From Aaosphaeria pasadenensis (lineage: Eukaryota; Ascomycota; Dothideomycetes; Pleosporales): 64,000 nt of DNA. Numbering within the stretch: the first letter of the stretch is position 1; every line of letters begins with the position of its first letter. The position numbers and the translations under genes were made by a program. Where the stretch lies: NCBI GenBank assembly GCA_022813625.1, contig JAKLMB010000013.1, positions 1 through 64,000 on the forward strand. Reading direction: 5' to 3'. Under the pieces are notes generated by a model. It was not told the DNA's origin. It saw only the letters and a program-made list of their open reading frames with translations, and searched no databases. Below are positions 23,343 through 34,579 of the stretch, one piece after another.

Positions 23343-26117
23343 TTAAGCGTGGTGAGAAGTCGCTCGTCGTAGCTTATAGTCGGGGACGTACTCAAAGTCG
23401 TCGAGTTCCGCATTGTAGCGCCAGGCTTTGAACTCGACTCCGTACGGCTTGGGCTCCAGCTGATAGAGTAGGCCAAGCGGGCAGTCGAGATCTGCAACGT
23501 CTTCTCGTTTCAGACCTTGGAAGTAGGCGATGAGCACACGCGCGACGGATCGGTGAGTGACCAGAAGACAGTGGTCAGTCATCCTCTCCAGCTCGACGAT
23601 GACGGGCCGGACACGGTTGATGATGTCGAGATAACCCTCGCCTCCCGGTCCCGGATAGCGGTAAGCCAGCTTGTCCTGTTTGCGACGTTCGTACTCGTCT
23701 GAGTGGAGAGTCCTAATCTCCTCGTAGGTCAGTCCCTCCATCATTCCAGCGTTGAGCTCATCAAGCATCTTCATCTGCTTGATATCGTAATCCTCCTCGC
23801 AGAAGTGCTCAGCCGTCTGGATGCTACGCTTGAGCATGGAAGTCCACACACAGAAATTCTTCGCCTCGACACCAGCGTCGTAGTAAGGATTGGGCGGGGT
23901 ATGGTCGCCAGGAACTGGGGGAAAATGGGTATGAGCGGCCTTGTCAGCTTGATGAACCTCCCAAATGCTACGCTGCTTGTCGATGAACCTGGTCATGGCC
24001 TGGGCATACTTCTGACCGTTGGGGCTGAGACTGGAATCACCGCCGATCTTGCCGGCCTGGTTGTCTTCGGATTCGCCGTGGCGAGTAATCCAGATCATTC
24101 TCGGAGCCAGGTTGAAGTTGAGGAGGTAGTAAACGGCCTGGCCGGCAAGGAACCCCTTCACCTGATGCGAGATCATCTTGCGACCGACGTCGACCATCTT
24201 GACGAAAGGCATGTTGTTGTCTTCTTCGTAATCTCCGATCGGAACGTAGTTCTTCTCGTAGATGGCAACGCGCTTTTTGAAATCCTCCAAGGCCGCCACG
24301 GGGTCCTTACCCTCGTAATCCGGACCGGAGAGCTTCAATCGCATGTTTGACTCAAGTAAGGTCGGGTCTTGGCAGAGACTCTCGACGAAGAGGACGTTCA
24401 ATTCCGGGCCAGCCCGTTGCCGTATCCTCTCCATGATCTGCTTCCTCCGGGCGAGAGTGCTGTTGGTAGCATCGAAGATACCGACGGAACCATTGTTGAA
24501 GAGAATGTAGTCGAGCAGATCATCAAGAGTCTCCATTGCGCATTGCTCTCGGAGCTGAGCTGCCTTCTTGTTGGTGGGGTCGAAAAAGTTCGCCGACTGG
24601 TCCAACGTATCGTCGTCCTCCTCCCCACCGTTCTCTTCCTGCGCCTGTTCGTCCTTCTTGGGCGGAGTGGGCACCTGAGGACCCGGCGAGTTCACCACCA
24701 CCCGCGGTATGGGTTCGACCTCCTGCAGGGCATCCTCGGGGAGGTTGCGTGCAGAAATTCCGATATCGAGTGGGGACAGTGCTTCATTTGTCGAAGAGGA
24801 GCCACCATTTATCAAAAGTTTTGCAGCGATCTGCGGAAGGGTTTGCGAACCGTCATTCAGAGCATCTGCCTCTGCCGAGCGACTGACCGATGACAGGCGG
24901 TATCCGTGACCGCTCGCAGCGGTACGACGCTTCTCGCCGACATTGAAGATCTTGGTGTCGTGTTGGAGCCAATTAAGATAGCGCGTCATCTTCTTTGTGA
25001 TGTAACTCTTGCCACGTGCGGGCAGACCCACCATGACGATGACGAGTTTTGATCCAACATCCCGCTGTGCGATCTTGCCGTCGGGAGAAACCTTTGACTT
25101 GGTGAGCCCGGGGATATCAAGGGTGGTGGGACGAATGCGCGGCGTCGAATTCGAAGAATTCATTCGGATGGCAGACCTGAAAGAATAAAATGTTAGGTGC
25201 AAATTCAACCCTTGATAGCATGGAGAAGAAGAATGTGAGGGAAGGACAAAGACTCAAACTGGAATTGAGATTTGTGGGGACGTGACTCACATGCGCGGGC
25301 TTCCTGGAGTTGACGACATGGGCGTGTCTGTGAGGGCAGCGCCGACACCGTCTTTCGCTATGGCAGGGCCATGTCCGTTGTGACAGGCGACATAGGGCAA
25401 AGGTTTTCCTTTGACATCTGAATGGTGATGGATTGGATGATTATGTGGAGTAGTAGAAGAATCTCTCAAAGCTGAAATGGGATTCTTGAGGTCGGTGGGG
25501 TTGGATGTGAGGGAGAAGGCAGGCACAGGCGCATGTGCAGAGGTTGACGTCGCGGGCGCGGAGGTGGGAGCGGAGGTGCTGTTGGTCGGTAGAAACGGCT
25601 GCGCAGAGGCAGGTCGGGGCACATCCGATCCACTCATGTTGTGGCGGGCCGTATGTGCCAGGACCGGGTTGTTGAGATTTCTCATGAGAAGGTTTTTGGC
25701 GATGATGGAGTGGGTGGCGCTGGATCGTCTCTTTGGTGAGGAGGAGGGCGAGGAAGAGGTTGAAGAAGAAGGTGAAGTGGACGCGGAAGAAGAAGTGGAG
25801 GGGTTACTATATCTAGATCTGGATCGGAGTGGCAGTGATAGCGGAGGCGAAGGTGGTTGCGATAGCGGTATTGGTAGTGGTGGTGACGCAGTTGTATTAT
25901 TATTTGTGCTTGTGCTTGTGCTTGCGCTTGTGCTTGTGCTCGTACAAGTACTATGACTGTGACCGTCACCGTGACCTGTACAGGTACAGGTACAGGTACA
26001 AGTACTGGGAGTAATAGTGCGTCGGAAGCTGATAATTTCTACCGGGAGGTCTGTTCCTACTGGCAAAGGTATGCTGTTCGTATCGCCAGGAACGGCGACC
26101 ATCGGCAGGGCTGTCAT
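23343..26117 (-). CDS. 6-phosphofructo-2-kinase / fructose-2,6-bisphosphatase
   Basis: Two exons on the minus strand, 26117-25291 and 25176-23343, encode 886 residues. The join CGCAT|GTCTGCC keeps frame. The kinase domain has Walker A GLPARGKSYITKK (about residues 326-338) and the FNVGEKRR, VGIFDATNSTLARRKQI and NVLFVESLCQDP blocks. The bisphosphatase domain has RHGESEDNQAGKIGGD with H642, a second His at 817 (LVTHRSVARVLIAYF) and the NAGMMEGLTYEEI acid. With both histidines present the phosphatase may be active, unlike yeast Pfk26. The enzyme sets fructose-2,6-bisphosphate and thereby glycolysis versus gluconeogenesis. Odd features are a Ser/Thr-rich N-terminal extension of about 275 residues with Cys-Thr and Ser-Thr repeats, and an inserted acidic segment of about 110 residues inside the kinase domain. 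Confidence 0.93.
25908..26010. repeat. coding microsatellites in the PFK-2 N-terminus
   Basis: Hexamer-like GCTTGT repeats (about 25908-25943) and GTACAG repeats (about 25976-26000) sit inside exon 1 and encode alternating Ser-Thr and Cys-Thr runs. They are prone to length change between strains. Confidence 0.8.
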
Positions 26118-29104
26118 TTAGTGTCAACTATAATGTACCCTCCTCCACAAAAGGGTTGATGCACTCGGATGTTTGTTGGTCCAGTCGCACACTGACGAGT
26201 TGCAGTGTGAATGGTTTTTTTTCTCTGGCAACCAAGGAAGAAGTTGGTAAGCAAGGAGTTTCGACCGAGAGTGAGTTGAAAATGCCCTCTGGTGGGATAG
26301 TTATCCAGTTGATATTGAAATGCTGGTTTGTAACTGTGTGTTAAGTCCGAGAAATATCTGAGAGACTAGAAGGAGACTAGCCTGGTTGTAGGCTGTGACT
26401 GGCCGGCCGATTTTGGTTCACACGTTTCGCAGGATCTTGCACGTTTCGATTTTCGCTTCGGCCGGGGGGTCTTTAGTCCAAAGTACCCTGGTTTGGCTGC
26501 TTCCTTCCCGCCTATCGCTACAAGTAACTAGTTACTTGTCTTGGATTCTGAATCTGGGTGGAGGAACTGTGAATGGAGGGAGGGTTGGAGGACTGGTTGG
26601 ACTAAACAATTAGCCTAGAGGTAGGCGTGGAAGTATGCGTCTGGTATTGGTTTGAACCTGCCCTGCGCAGCGCAAAAACTTGAAGGTATTGTTCCCTTTC
26701 AGGTACCGCTAGCTGCCAGGTAGTGAGGTACGTCTTAATGGTTCCTTGTGATCGGTTGAGACAAGCTTGAGAGAGGCGCAACTCTATGCCCACTTCCCGG
26801 CGCAACTCTGGCTGTGCTGTGGTGTTGGTGCTTAGCTCGACCGGATGCTGGAGTACTCCGTAATCCGTGTGCGGCAATCCGAAGTATTTGAGGATTATTA
26901 TATGCTTCCCGTACACAGTAGTTATCAGATGTCAATGGTGTTGTCCTTTGCTGATGTTGATGGGCTGTCGTCTGTGCCGGTGCGCTCGACAACAATAATA
27001 AGTACCTAAGTAGGTAGGGAGGTAGGCACGGAGTAATGGTGTGACTGTCGAAAGGTGAAAGCGCAAAAAAAGGTTGAAGTACAATAGAGTCGGAGTCGGA
27101 GTCAGAATTCAGAGTAAGAGTCAGAGTCAAGTGGTAAATAGGAGTTGATCCGGGCCAAAAGTCAGGAAAGAAGTAGGGCGAGAGACAGGTGATGTGGTGT
27201 TTGGCCCTGGTGAGTGGTGGTACTCGTACTGTGTAGGTGGGTGGACCGCCCCGGTCGTAGGTAGTATAGTAGAGGGATGCGGAGCAAGAAGGACGGCCGA
27301 TGACGACGGCGCGCTGACGGTTCGGAGGGATAATTACCTAGGTAGGTATCTCCAGTAATTAGGTACGAGTAGAGTGTAGAGTGGTGAACGTAGAGAGAGA
27401 GAGAGCACTTGTACAGCACAGTACAGGACCGGACCCGGCCCCGGGTGGTGTACGATGCTCTCACTTGTAGGTGGTAGGTGGGTGAGTAGAAATCCTAGGC
27501 CGGAGATTGTGAGTGCGTTTGATGGAGGATTACGGGGATGTCAACAACAAGATTTCCTATATTCTTAGATAGGTAGGTGGGGCGAAGTGACCAACAAATA
27601 ACGAAGAGGAGGAAGAGGAAGAATTGTTGAGCTGTTGGAATGTACTGAGTAGGAAGGATGGGGGATGGGGGGATAAGGTGTATCAGTGTATCAGAGCATT
27701 GATACCTGATAACGGACAAAGTGGGTGGAGGGGAGCCAGTGCAAAGAGTGAGGCATGTTCTTGTTCGTTATCAGGGAGTGAGACAAAGGGGAGGCTGAAA
27801 GAGAGAGTGAGAGCGAGCACAGCTTTATAGAGTTGAATGGCCAGTGAATGTATTGGGTATGCGAGAGGGTGTGTGAGCACGAGTGTAAGTGTGATTGCAG
27901 GTAGGAGTACGAGAATATAGTTGGATCTACCTATGGTAGTATGTAGTATGTAGCATGTACTGCATGTACCCGTATGAATGAATGCATGTAATACTGTGTA
28001 TACTGTACTGTATAGATGTGTTTATTTAGTTATGAAGGGATTGAATGAATGTCCAGCGTGGGTGTGCCATCGCCGTCGCCCTGTCATGGCCCTTCACACC
28101 CCCCAGATCACAGACCACAGATCACAGTAATATCAAATGTGAAAGAAGTCATTCACTATCTCTCGGCAACTGCAATGTTGGTAATATCATGCTGCCATCA
28201 TCTTCATGATCTTCATCAGCATCAGCACCACCGTAAAGATAAATGGGTGGACTATCTTGATACTGGTAGATACTGTCCGGATGCGTCTTGGATTTGCCCG
28301 TATACTCTCTCACCAAACTGGACATGGGCCTCGCATCCAATCGTTCGCACACGCCCTTGCCCTCCCCCCAATGCTCACCCCGTCCGCTACATACGTTCTA
28401 GGCACATCGATGAAGAGTAACAAGATAGTACAAAGATCTATCAGGTACATCATACCTCGAAATAAAATAAAATAAAAATCGTAACTATCAATAATAGTAT
28501 CTTCCTCCTCTCCTCTGCTCCATGCCAACAACATTCCTCTCTGTTCAACGGTCCCCCCCCTCCGCCAATACCCCATCATACCCCAGGGCCCATAGCCCCA
28601 TGGCCGGTAACCTCCCCCTTCCCCTCCGCCTCCCGGAGACGGAGAAGTATTCATCAACCCGACGTCACCTACTACGACGAGTACTACGACCAAGCCCTTG
28701 GCTGCAATCTGAGTACACTTGGATGCTGCACCTGCCCTCCTCCATCCCCAGAATCCACGCCGGCAAAGGAGAAGAGTCAGAGGACACGGTGCCCAATCCA
28801 TCCCTCCCAGCGTTAAGCACTCTGCGTGAAGCATTATACAAATGAAAGCTAAGACACGCCGCGCTTGCAGATCAATAGATACATAGTACGAAAGTAGACT
28901 GTACTGGGAAGGCAAACGACAAGAATGTTGAATTGGCAAGGCTTCTACTTCTCCTGAACTCCCTGAATCCTACCAACTACAGCCCCAACTACGAAGAAAA
29001 AGGGAAAAAGTAAATACAGAAAGATAACAAACATGACTATCTCAGCGCATTTTCGTTTGGAAAATGTGCATTGTCACAGTCCTGAATCCGCAAGCATTTC
29101 CACT
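26118..29104. other. non-coding region of 3 kb
   Basis: This holds the promoter side of the PFK-2 gene and then the 3' flank of the DUF202 gene. It contains one TACGGAGTA-type 9-mer (26854), a TACCTAGGTA palindrome (27335) and many GTAG/GGTA short runs. An open frame of 209 codons on the minus strand (28310-28939) has a poly-Gly stretch from a C-rich tract and no recognisable domain, so it is not called as a gene. Confidence 0.5.
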
Positions 29105-29856
29105 TTAGGAACCAAGCTTGAGCGTGAGCACGAGCAGACACACGTAGGCTGCTATGCTCAGCGCTGTAAGGACAGACACCACATTCCCGCTCGTTCTGAA
29201 CTTCTTGCGGTGCAATCCGTCCTCGCCCACTTCGGAGAAGAACTGCTTGTTTCCTGCAATATGCCGCCGTGGTCAGTAGATGAAAGTACGGTCTTGGTAG
29301 GTGGTGCAGCAGCTCTGTGGCGGCGCGGAGAGCTGGGTAGGTAGGTAGTAGGTAGGGTCACCAACCTTCATGCCGGCGGAACAAACTCGTAAAGAGAATA
29401 CCCGCTCCGTACACGGCGAACAGGGCGCCGATGGAATAGAACTCCGCAGTGAAGATCTTCAGCACGATGAGCGCGAAGCTGAACTGCCCGATCGCGGTGC
29501 GGATGTACGCTCCTTCGAACGTCCTCTGTGCGGCCTACAACGCCCCAGCTTTCAGCGATGATCATGATGAATCCGACAACGACAACGATGCTGATGCGAG
29601 CTTCAGATAGGAAAGAGAGATGCAGACGCAGCAGCATATGCGCGCTGGCAGCTTACCCGAATCTCGACCAGCTCACTGCTGGTCAGAACTACTGACCGGG
29701 CTCTATGGAGCCGTAGCTGATATCTGTCGGCGGCGTGTCGTCCCTAAACTGCGCTTTCAATGGAATGCTCTCGCGGAGGCCGTCTTCGGACGTTTGAATC
29801 CATTTACCTCGAACATTGTTCTTGCAGCTGCAGGTCGTTCGTTGCGGAGTAATTAG
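29105..29856 (-). CDS. DUF202-family membrane protein, 5' part with a frame break
   Basis: Two downstream exons are clear: 29534-29366 and 29253-29105, with introns of 122 and 112 nt. They encode RTFEGAYIRTAIGQFSFALI, LKIFTAEFYSIGALFAVYG, GNKQFFSEVGEDGLHRKKF and a final hydrophobic segment, matching the small fungal DUF202 membrane protein pattern of three helices. The exon before them ends at 29657 with LTSSELVEIR, again typical. Upstream, TPPTDISYGSIEPG is in a different frame: after the GGT codon at 29697-29695 the frame meets a TAG, and one base appears missing near 29693. No valid ATG was found for the downstream frame. The upstream open frame runs back to 29856; a first exon starting at 29880 is possible but needs a 36-nt intron. 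It may be a real mutation or a sequencing error. Function of the family is unclear. Confidence 0.6.
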
Positions 29857-30123
29857 TTACTACCTGCTAAATCTACCCATGCGAGCCGGACCAGGTGTCT
29901 ATGGTATGGTACAGTACCCGTATAGTAGAGCACAAATGTGCGTATATACTGTGTAAGGTGGTAGCTGAGGTGCAACAAACCTCAGCGAGCTATGCGCCGT
30001 GGACGGTGGTGATTAGCGAGTCGCTCACCCGAATGACGTGCGAGGGCCCCCTTGTGATCGCAACGCAATGGATAATTAATGATCGCTGTTAGTGGTGGTG
30101 GTAGCGGCAGTAGTGGACTGGCA

Positions 30124-30170
30124 GTGGTGGTGACCGTGGTGGTGACCGTGGTGGTGACCGTGGTGGTTGG
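30124..30170. repeat. 12-nt tandem repeat GTGGTGGTGACC, nearly 4 copies
   Basis: Three perfect units followed by a partial one. It lies in a non-coding region. Confidence 0.9.
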
Positions 30171-30729
30171 TACTTCGTATGTTCAGACCTGTTCTGTCCT
30201 GTCTTGTGCCTGCTTTTGTACGGATTTGGGTAGCGAGACGCCCGCCGAGGTCTTGTCCCGCATCTCTGCCAAATTCGCCGCATATCATCTTCATAGCATT
30301 CATTGCATTCCCCATGCTGTCTCCAAACCTGCGGGTCATTGCTCACCACTATCGATGGCTCACATGAGCCATGACCTAGATGGGATCTTCCCCTTTTCTC
30401 CGTCTGGGCAAATCTAAAGAGGGAGTGCAGGAGCACAGGAGTATAACTGCTGGAAAATGGGAGACTTGCAGTTATATCTGTGATTGGATGAACATGCTGG
30501 GTGCACAGACGGTTATGTTTTTGATACTACCGTCTCCAAAGCCCATGAGCTGACTTGGAATGCACTGAACGGGGCTGAAGAAGAGTGATGAACTACATAG
30601 TAGATGGCAATGCTCTGTGTAAGACAGTTGACATGATATGATACTATGATTGAAGGTTTGGGCGGTACTGAAATGGAATTGCTAAGCTGTCTTAAATGTA
30701 TGTACTGTAGATAGCAAACTGACGAGTTA

Positions 30730-30761
30730 CCTACCTACCTACCTACCTACCTACCTAGGTA
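30730..30761. repeat. TACC tetranucleotide microsatellite ending in TACCTAGGTA
   Basis: About six tandem copies of TACC, the last forming the palindrome TACCTAGGTA. Another copy of the palindrome lies 60 bp to the right. Confidence 0.9.
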
Positions 30762-31370
30762 TCTACCTGGAAAAACAAAAATCTCTAAACAAAAATATTC
30801 TCGATATCTTGATACATACCTACCTAGGTACGTTTTTGCCAAAGATACTGTGACTGTTGCTGTTGTTCGTGGTGGTGGTGCTGGGCCTGGCTGCTGTACT
30901 TGTTTTGTTGACTGGTGACTGGGGGAGGGGGCAACCGCCGAATTACAGCTCGCGAATCTCTTCCCCATCCACCACCACGACGAGATACCTCCCACCAACC
31001 TTCACCTCCACCTTCCCCCACGCTCCGCAGCCACGACTCGGACCGCGTACAACCCGCCGCTCCCTCTACTCCCACTCCAGACAAGGGCATGGTCGACTTC
31101 TGAAAACCTCTAAATTGTTGATGCCAGCATTTCGTCCATTGTTTGCCGCTACACGGTATGCTACCAACCTGCTGTCTCGCCATCTATCCGCATTGCTAAC
31201 ACTCACATAGCACACGGAACGGTTACACCAACCACGTCAACTCCACAGCACTGCTCCTACACAAAACATCGCCTCTGGTGTGCTCGCCAACACCCTCACA
31301 TCATCGAGCTCTTGCTTCACTCGCGCCCACCTTTCATCCAACTCTTCCATTCATCCAACTCTCGCGCAAC

Positions 31371-32613
31371 ATGAATCGCCCCAAATCCGTCGCAACGAGC
31401 ACCTCGAGTCAGAAACGCAAGAGGTCCACCGTCTCGTACTATGTGGTCAAGCGGGGCTGGAAGCCAGACATCTACATGAATTGGTCGGATGTGCAAGAAC
31501 AAATCAAAGGTTTCCCCAACTCTTACCAGCAGAGATTTGACACACTCGCCGAGGCCGAAGCATTCCTTGCAAGCGACGGTGTGCCAAAGCCCAAAACGCC
31601 TACCGACGGCCAAGTCCGATTCTATGCAGTTCGCGGTGGCCCTGGACAAGGAATCTATACCAGCTGGGACGAAGCGAAGCCTCACATTCACGGGCAGAAA
31701 GGCGTGAAGCATCACAAGTTCAATACGCGAGAGGAGGCGGAAAGTTTCGTCAACAATGAGGTTGGGACAGCGTCTGCCTCTGCCAGCAACGGCCCCGGCT
31801 CGACAACAAGCATTAAGGGTGAATTCGATTCAGAGCCGTCTCTAGCGGACGTCCGAAATGGCAGCAAGGTAGGAGACGGTGCGAAGAGAAAGAAGACGGC
31901 CCGCGGCCCGATCGCAATCATCAACGGGACTTATGAACCTGGAGAGGGACCCCTCCCCCCAGATGCGGAGGACGGATTCGACCGCAGGCTAATGCTCAAC
32001 CCACTCACTGGGCAGATAGAGTACAAGACGGAGGAACAGTTGAATAGGACGATGCGACAGCCAACAGGCAACTTCACCGGTCCCCTTGTGATCTACACTG
32101 ACGGCAGTACGCTCGGAAATGGCCGTGTAGGAGCTGTAGGAGGCATTGGCGTCTACTTCGGCCCACAGGATCCCAGGTCCGTGTTCTTGACCTAATACCG
32201 ATTGTTACTTACTGAATTGGTCCAGAAATCTTTCAGAGCCGCTCCCGCTTCAGCCAAAGCCTACCAACCAGCGAGCAGAGTTGACTGCAATCAAGCGGGC
32301 TGTCGAGCTAGCACCAATTGACAAAGAGGTACTCATCTACAGTGATTCGAACTACGCCATCAAATGCGTGACCGAGTGGTTCCAAAGGTGGGAGAAGAAC
32401 GGCAAATGGTTGACCAGCGGCGGAAAGCCGGTGGAGAATAGGGACCTCGTCGAACCGGTGATTGCCCGTATACGGGAAAGAGAGATGGCCGGTGCTCGCA
32501 CGAAATTTCAATGGATCAAGGGTCATGCAGATAACGCGGGGAACACCGCAGCGGATAGCCTCGCTCGGGGTGGTTCGAGGGAAGCAGAGCAGACCTCCAC
32601 CCTTGTCGAGTGA
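31371..32613 (+). CDS. ribonuclease H1
   Basis: Exons 31371-32176 and 32226-32613 encode 397 residues, with a 49-nt intron. The N-terminus carries two RNA:DNA hybrid-binding domains of the RNase H1/viroplasmin type: YYVVKRGWKPDIYMNWSDVQ (about residues 24-70) and FYAVRGGPGQGIYTSWDEAK (about 85-125). The C-terminal RNase H fold has the four catalytic acids: D244 (YTDGSTLGNG), E287 (QRAELTAIKRAVELA), D309 (YSDSNYAIKCV) and D379 (NTAADSLARGG). A basic linker KRKKTA lies between. The enzyme removes RNA from RNA:DNA hybrids in the nucleus and possibly mitochondria. The ATG at 31371 begins the basic leader; an upstream in-frame GTG frame is ignored. Identification is firm. Confidence 0.95.
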
Positions 32614-33023
32614 TGGCTAATTCCAAGCAGGCAAGCAACCCTCATAGCTAATGGCATGAGATGATTTACAGATACCCCCAAAGGCGACTTCAACCGATCG
32701 AAGTAGGGCTAACTTATCGGAGGTGTCAAATTTCGGCGTCCTTTTGGCGTTTGATGATGATCACATTCAGAGGATTCGTGGGTCAGTAAAGAAGGTCTGG
32801 CGTATGGCACTTGAGAAGAGGCCTTGGAAGGAACTCCCAGGTCATTTAGGTGAGACTCTGTATCAGAGCTAAAATAAGTTTCGTTGCAACATCGATACCC
32901 CCAATTTTATCTCCTTTCCATTATTGAGATGTTGAAACGAGCATTCAGATCCAATATAACCAAATTTCCTAAAGCTGACCTGGTCCGTAATTCCCCTCTG
33001 ACTTGCCTCATCCCACGATCTTT
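32614..33023. other. convergent spacer
   Basis: A 410-bp 3' region between RNase H1 and the small membrane protein gene. Nothing was recognised. Confidence 0.55.
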
Positions 33024-33299
33024 TCACCTTTGACTACGCGCTCCTAGATCCTGCTCCTGTGCCTCCCAAAGGAGGTCATCCCTCATCTGAATTTCCGAGC
33101 CATTCCTCCGGCTCCTATCGTTGTCGCGATATCTCATCTGGTGCGCCCTCGCGGCTCCTCTGTACGTTGATCGCCCGCTCTCCTCGTCGAAGTGTGCGGG
33201 CATACGCGTTATGTGGTGCATGGTGTAGACCAGGGCGGCGATGGCGAGAACCCCGAAGACCGTGCCGATTATTGTGGATATTGAATCGTCATCCATCAT
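33024..33299 (-). CDS. small single-span membrane protein, unknown
   Basis: An open frame of 91 residues starting at a true ATG pair. After the acidic start MMDDD comes one hydrophobic segment (STIIGTVFGVLAIAALVYTM, about residues 8-27), then a charged, Arg-rich tail with no known motif. The arrangement resembles many short fungal membrane proteins. No homologue is recognised by name. It could be complete or the 5' exon of a longer gene. Confidence 0.45.
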   Translation of the reverse strand: MMDDDSISTIIGTVFGVLAIAALVYTMHHITRMPAHFDEESGRSTYRGAARAHQMRYRDNDRSRRNGSEIQMRDDLLWEAQEQDLGARSQR

Positions 33300-33952
33300 G
33301 GCTGCCTCGTTTGGATGTTGGTGTGTATGTATGTGTCGGTTTCTGGGCCGCTTGTTTTTGATGGATTCTGACTTTGATGTCTTGTTCGCAATGATACTTT
33401 TGATGCTTGTGTATGGTTCGAACCACCTCTGAAATACTCAGCAATGACTTGTGCAACAGGCAAAGCCGTCTCAACTAACCTCCAATGCAAGAAACCGCTG
33501 TATGAGAATCGAAAAAATATTCAGTGTCCAGAGGCGAATAATTTCCGAGAGTGCAAGGCGGTCTTTTGTCTTTATACTCCACCCAACAGTCCTATTCAGG
33601 TACGGATTCATTGTTAGCTGGTACCGACCACATAAAAAAGTTGCATTGGAGGCTTCCGCGACCCAACACACACCGACGATACTTCTCCAATATGCCACGA
33701 ACTGCAGTTTATTTGCCAATATCGAAACCTACCAGAGGAACTATGAACCCCAAACCATGGAACCTAATACAGGTCTCAACATTCACGCTCTACTATGTCT
33801 ACGACCCCCCTGAGGAATAGTGGAAATGCATATACATATATATGCATTCGATCGATTCATCTCATCGCTACCTAATCGACATCTCATCATCATCGTCATC
33901 ATCATTGTCACCATCATATTGCAATAAGAAAATCCTTTGCTACAAGCACGAC
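33300..33952. other. spacer between small membrane protein genes
   Basis: About 650 bp, with a TCA/ATC trinucleotide-rich patch at 33885-33912. The divergent promoters of the flanking small genes would lie here. An in-frame extension of the next gene to 33842 is Ser-rich and probably not translated. Confidence 0.45.
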
Positions 33953-34309
33953 ATGAATCATATACCTGTCTTGCCTCTAGACGCGGACGTGGAGATGTCC
34001 CCTCCCTCAATCATCACCCGCCTGTCTAGACTCATCTTCCGGATCGCATACTGGATCCTCATCTGGATGGCCCTCGTAATCACCCTCGCCATTATCGCCG
34101 TGCTGTGCCTGATCGTGTACGAGCACTTGGTATGGGGGCACTTTTTCAAGCTTTGGATCTATGGCGTTTATCTTCAGGTCGGGTTTGAGTTCATCAGGGT
34201 CAAATTGGATGACACGAATGAGTGGGATGAGTGGGATGATTTGGATGAGACGAATGAGACGAATGAGACGAATGAGTTGGATGAGTTGGATGATCTTGAT
34301 GAGGCTTAG
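33953..34309 (+). CDS. putative membrane protein with acidic repeat tail, unknown
   Basis: From the ATG at 33953 the frame encodes 118 residues. One long hydrophobic stretch (IAYWILIWMALVITLAIIAV and on to about residue 60) is followed by a short soluble part. The tail is built from repeats of Asp-Glu, Asn-Glu and Leu-Asp/Glu dipeptides (34219-34306). At the DNA level these are 9-mer repeats of GATGAG and GACGAAT type. An alternative ATG at 33842 would add 37 mostly Ser and basic residues. I recognise no family, and the repeat origin of the tail lowers confidence. Confidence 0.4.
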   Translation: MNHIPVLPLDADVEMSPPSIITRLSRLIFRIAYWILIWMALVITLAIIAVLCLIVYEHLVWGHFFKLWIYGVYLQVGFEFIRVKLDDTNEWDEWDDLDETNETNETNELDELDDLDEA

Positions 34310-34579
34310 TTTTGCTCGTCAAGTCCCAGGAAATGGCAATCAGGAATGGGAGGCATATGGGATGGAACAGATGTGTTACGAAAGTAGGTTGTATTGTACA
34401 GTATCATAGTTGTTCTCTAACCCGCCGAACAGATGACACCCTGACGAAGGAAAATCGAATCCACGCCTGTACACGAACCGGAATATGCTGCTGGTATCTT
34501 TTCACGCCCCAAACAATTTGTTGTATCACCAGCTAGCCTGTTGCTCTCCGGTTCCCCTGGCTGTTCTTCCCTCAACGCA

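Larger units (their letters stand above)
29857..31370. other. non-coding region upstream of RNase H1
   Basis: About 1.5 kb between divergent genes. It includes a 12-nt tandem repeat (30124), a TACC microsatellite (30730) and two TACCTAGGTA palindromes (30752, 30821). The last 250 bases are C/T-rich, as in a fungal leader. No gene recognised. Confidence 0.5.

Noticed and set aside
23703..24893. Two long plus-strand open frames of 215 and 174 codons
   Set aside because: They lie antisense to the conserved PFK-2/FBPase-2 coding region and follow its codon bias.
28310..28939. 209-codon minus-strand open frame
   Set aside because: It has a poly-Gly stretch from a C-rich tract, no domain, no convincing start and no coding signature.
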